Position numbers and translations under genes: made by a program. DNA of 64,000 nucleotides, from the NCBI RefSeq assembly GCF_900107395.1, contig NZ_FNPW01000010.1:1-64000 (forward strand). The letters run 5' to 3'. Source of the DNA: Pseudomonas sp. NFIX28 (GTDB taxonomy: Bacteria > Pseudomonadota > Gammaproteobacteria > Pseudomonadales > Pseudomonadaceae). Within the stretch, counting starts at the first letter, position 1; each line of letters starts with the position of its first letter. Positions 62,372 to 64,000 of the stretch are shown piece after piece. A model generated the notes under the pieces. It was not told where the DNA came from, did no database searches, and saw only the letters and a program-made list of their open reading frames with translations.

Positions 62372-64000
62372 GTGGTCAACGTGACAAACCGCCGCCGGCC
62401 TGATTTCGACAGCATCTATAGCAACGAGGTTGTCGAGGCCCTGAAAAATGACCGGGAACTGGACTTCAAGAGCATCAGCGAAAAGTCCATGCAGAAAGGT
62501 ATTTGCCCCAACTGCGGCGAGCGCCGGCTGTTCATCAGCGTCAAGAAACCATGGGTGCTGATGTGCAATCGGGAGAACGAATGCCGTTTTACTGAGAAGA
62601 CCCGCGAGCGCTACAGCTACCTGTTCGAAAACCTCAGTGAGCGTTTCCCCAAGACACGGGAGAACCCCAACGCTACAGCCGATGCGTACCTGCAGCGCAA
62701 CCGCGGCTTTGATATCAGCAAGCTGTCTGGCTGGTATGAGCAAGGCCGCCGCCAGTTGCCCAATGGCACCTGGGCCGACACGGTGCGATTCGCACTGTTC
62801 AATGGCCATTGGGAACGCCTGATCGACGCCAAGGCTGTAGAGCTGCACGAAGGCAAGAAAGCCCACGTCAAGTACGGCACCGACTACCAGGGCAAAGGCT
62901 GGATGCCGCCTGGCATGACCATCGAGAAAAGCGATCGAGTGTATGTCGTGGAGGGCTTCTTCCACGCTATCGCTCTGTACCTTGCCGGGTTTAAGGCCAT
63001 CGCCTCGATCAGCTGCGTCAACTTCCCTTGGGAAGTAGTCGAGGCAAATAAAGGCAAGTCGGTCACCTGGGTAATCGGTCTGGATGATGACAAGGCCGGC
63101 CACAAGTACATTCCCAAGTACCTGCGCCAGCTCCGCGACATGCGCGAGATTGGCTGGGTTGCCCTGGCCGGCGAGCAAGATTGGGATGACGTGTACCGCG
63201 AAGGCAAGCTGGACGAGACTTTCATGGATGACGCCTGTTATCGCGGGCGCCTGTTCACTGCAGAGAGTTCCCGGAAACTTGCCTATCTGGTCTACCTCCG
63301 TCGCCCTTCCGGGTTCTACCTGGTGGAGTTTCGCAACCAGTTGTTCTCTGTTCGCGTCAACCAGGCCGAGCTGACTAAAGCGCTAGGCGATGACAAGTTG
63401 GAGGGCAATCGAGAGATTTTCTACAGCACGTCACGCATTGACCAAGTATCCAACTGCATTCCAGATCTGGACTACCTGGAAAAGGACAGCATCACTGGCG
63501 AGCAACGCTACCACTTCAGCTTTGCGTTTCCGGATCAGAGCAGGAACTGCCAGGCCGCCTTGTCGTCCGGAGCGATCGCGGATCCCCGCGGCTTCATCAA
63601 GGGCATGCTCGACTTCACACCAGGCGGAAACTTCGAAGGTGGCGCGCGCGAGTTGGCCATTCTCAAGGCGAAGTGGCTCAACGACGTGCGACGGCCTGTA
63701 CGCACCGTTCGCAGCCTGCCTTTCCTGGGCTACGACGAGGACACCGGTACCTACTGTTTTCCTGAGTTTGGGTTCCAAGGCGGCCGCGAGTTGCCGGTGA
63801 ACAACCATGGCTTTATCGAGGTAAAAGGCCGGGGCATCAAGACGGCGCTATCCACCATCAAGTTCGAACGGGGCGAAGACTTCGATCCGTCCTGGTTCCC
63901 TGACTTCCTGGCGGTGAACGGCATGAACGGCCTGGGCGCATTGTCCTGGTGGACGGCTTCCCTGTTCGTCCAGCAGATCGCCAGCGAACAAGCATCGTTC
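62372..64000 (+). CDS. Zinc-ribbon/TOPRIM primase, 3' end beyond window
   Basis: An open frame of 543 codons with no stop, cut by the window edge. Residues 45-71 hold a four-cysteine zinc ribbon (CPNC, then C65 and C71). A TOPRIM core follows: E194 in VVEGFFHAI, D238-D240 in GLDDDKAG, and DWDD near 270-273. Further C-terminal sequence continues without recognised motif before the edge; phage and satellite relatives carry a helicase there. GTG at 62372 or GTG at 62381 may be the start; both have imperfect spacing to GAGGTG. It directly follows the Cox-like gene. Confidence 0.85.
   Translation, partial: MVNVTNRRRPDFDSIYSNEVVEALKNDRELDFKSISEKSMQKGICPNCGERRLFISVKKPWVLMCNRENECRFTEKTRERYSYLFENLSERFPKTRENPNATADAYLQRNRGFDISKLSGWYEQGRRQLPNGTWADTVRFALFNGHWERLIDAKAVELHEGKKAHVKYGTDYQGKGWMPPGMTIEKSDRVYVVEGFFHAIALYLAGFKAIASISCVNFPWEVVEANKGKSVTWVIGLDDDKAGHKYIPKYLRQLRDMREIGWVALAGEQDWDDVYREGKLDETFMDDACYRGRLFTAESSRKLAYLVYLRRPSGFYLVEFRNQLFSVRVNQAELTKALGDDKLEGNREIFYSTSRIDQVSNCIPDLDYLEKDSITGEQRYHFSFAFPDQSRNCQAALSSGAIADPRGFIKGMLDFTPGGNFEGGARELAILKAKWLNDVRRPVRTVRSLPFLGYDEDTGTYCFPEFGFQGGRELPVNNHGFIEVKGRGIKTALSTIKFERGEDFDPSWFPDFLAVNGMNGLGALSWWTASLFVQQIASEQASF

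Noticed and set aside
62198..63178. 326-codon minus-strand frame in the mobile element
   Set aside because: Antisense to the TOPRIM primase frame, which has zinc and catalytic motifs in order.

Overview
The window is chromosomal DNA of a fluorescent Pseudomonas, most likely the P. fluorescens/protegens/chlororaphis group. The evidence is the GC-rich coding, the proteins (Vfr, EstA, MurU/AmgK, RmcA-type c-di-GMP enzyme, Pseudomonas-type LptD) and a gene order that, from memory, follows P. aeruginosa PAO1 from PA0668 (tyrS) down to PA0575 (rmcA) almost gene for gene. Differences from PAO1 include estA between trpE and trpGDC, an iron-type alcohol dehydrogenase beside the agt transporter, and no yqeY between rpsU and dnaG.

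Layout. 1-335: tandem promoters pointing left, almost certainly of an rRNA operon just outside the window. 336-11898: tyrS, a peptidoglycan M23 endopeptidase, anmK, erpA, argC, hemJ, a nitronate monooxygenase-like gene, a DUF805 protein, an SDR, a HIT protein, coq7, osmC-like and vfr. 11895-20577: a lipoate-ligase-like gene, trpCDG, the autotransporter esterase estA, trpE, gph and rpe. Both trp units appear to carry an attenuator leader with the same Arg-Trp-Arg-Trp-Arg-Ala ending; for trpE that leader is the C-terminus of Gph itself. 20657-29746: Fe-type alcohol dehydrogenase, the AgtABCD-type ABC importer (GABA/5-aminovalerate family) and the AgtSR-type two-component system, with a REP inverted pair between them. 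29822-41194: DUF3530 protein, djlA, murU-amgK, and the envelope/housekeeping run lptD-surA-pdxA-rsmA-apaG-apaH-glpE. 41491-46429: the stress operon prkA-yeaH-spoVR. 46494-55143: cca, folK/folB, plsY, tsaD, rpsU, dnaG, rpoD. 55266-59009: rmcA-like dual GGDEF/EAL sensor. 59025-59101: a tRNA with anticodon CAU, best read as tRNA-Ile2.

From 59101 to the right edge is an integrated mobile element (prophage or phage satellite) inserted at that tRNA. Its left end reads, leftward, XRE repressor, tyrosine integrase, then an AT-rich 519-residue gene of unknown function with a PD-(D/E)XK-like nuclease signature; rightward are a Cox-like regulator and a zinc-ribbon/TOPRIM primase that runs off the window. 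The repressor and integrase are only 2 nt apart, and the unknown gene starts at a TTG with a strong Shine-Dalgarno overlapping the integrase stop, so it probably belongs to the repressor-side transcript that is active in the integrated state. That position is typical of lysogenic-conversion or anti-phage cargo, and it is the best candidate here for an undescribed system.

Functional links: anmK together with amgK-murU covers much of the Pseudomonas anabolic MurNAc recycling route; lptD and surA belong to outer-membrane assembly; dnaG, rpoD and rpsU form the macromolecular-synthesis cluster; the agt transporter and its sensor-regulator form one nutrient-sensing module. All gene-order comparisons are from memory and no database search was run.
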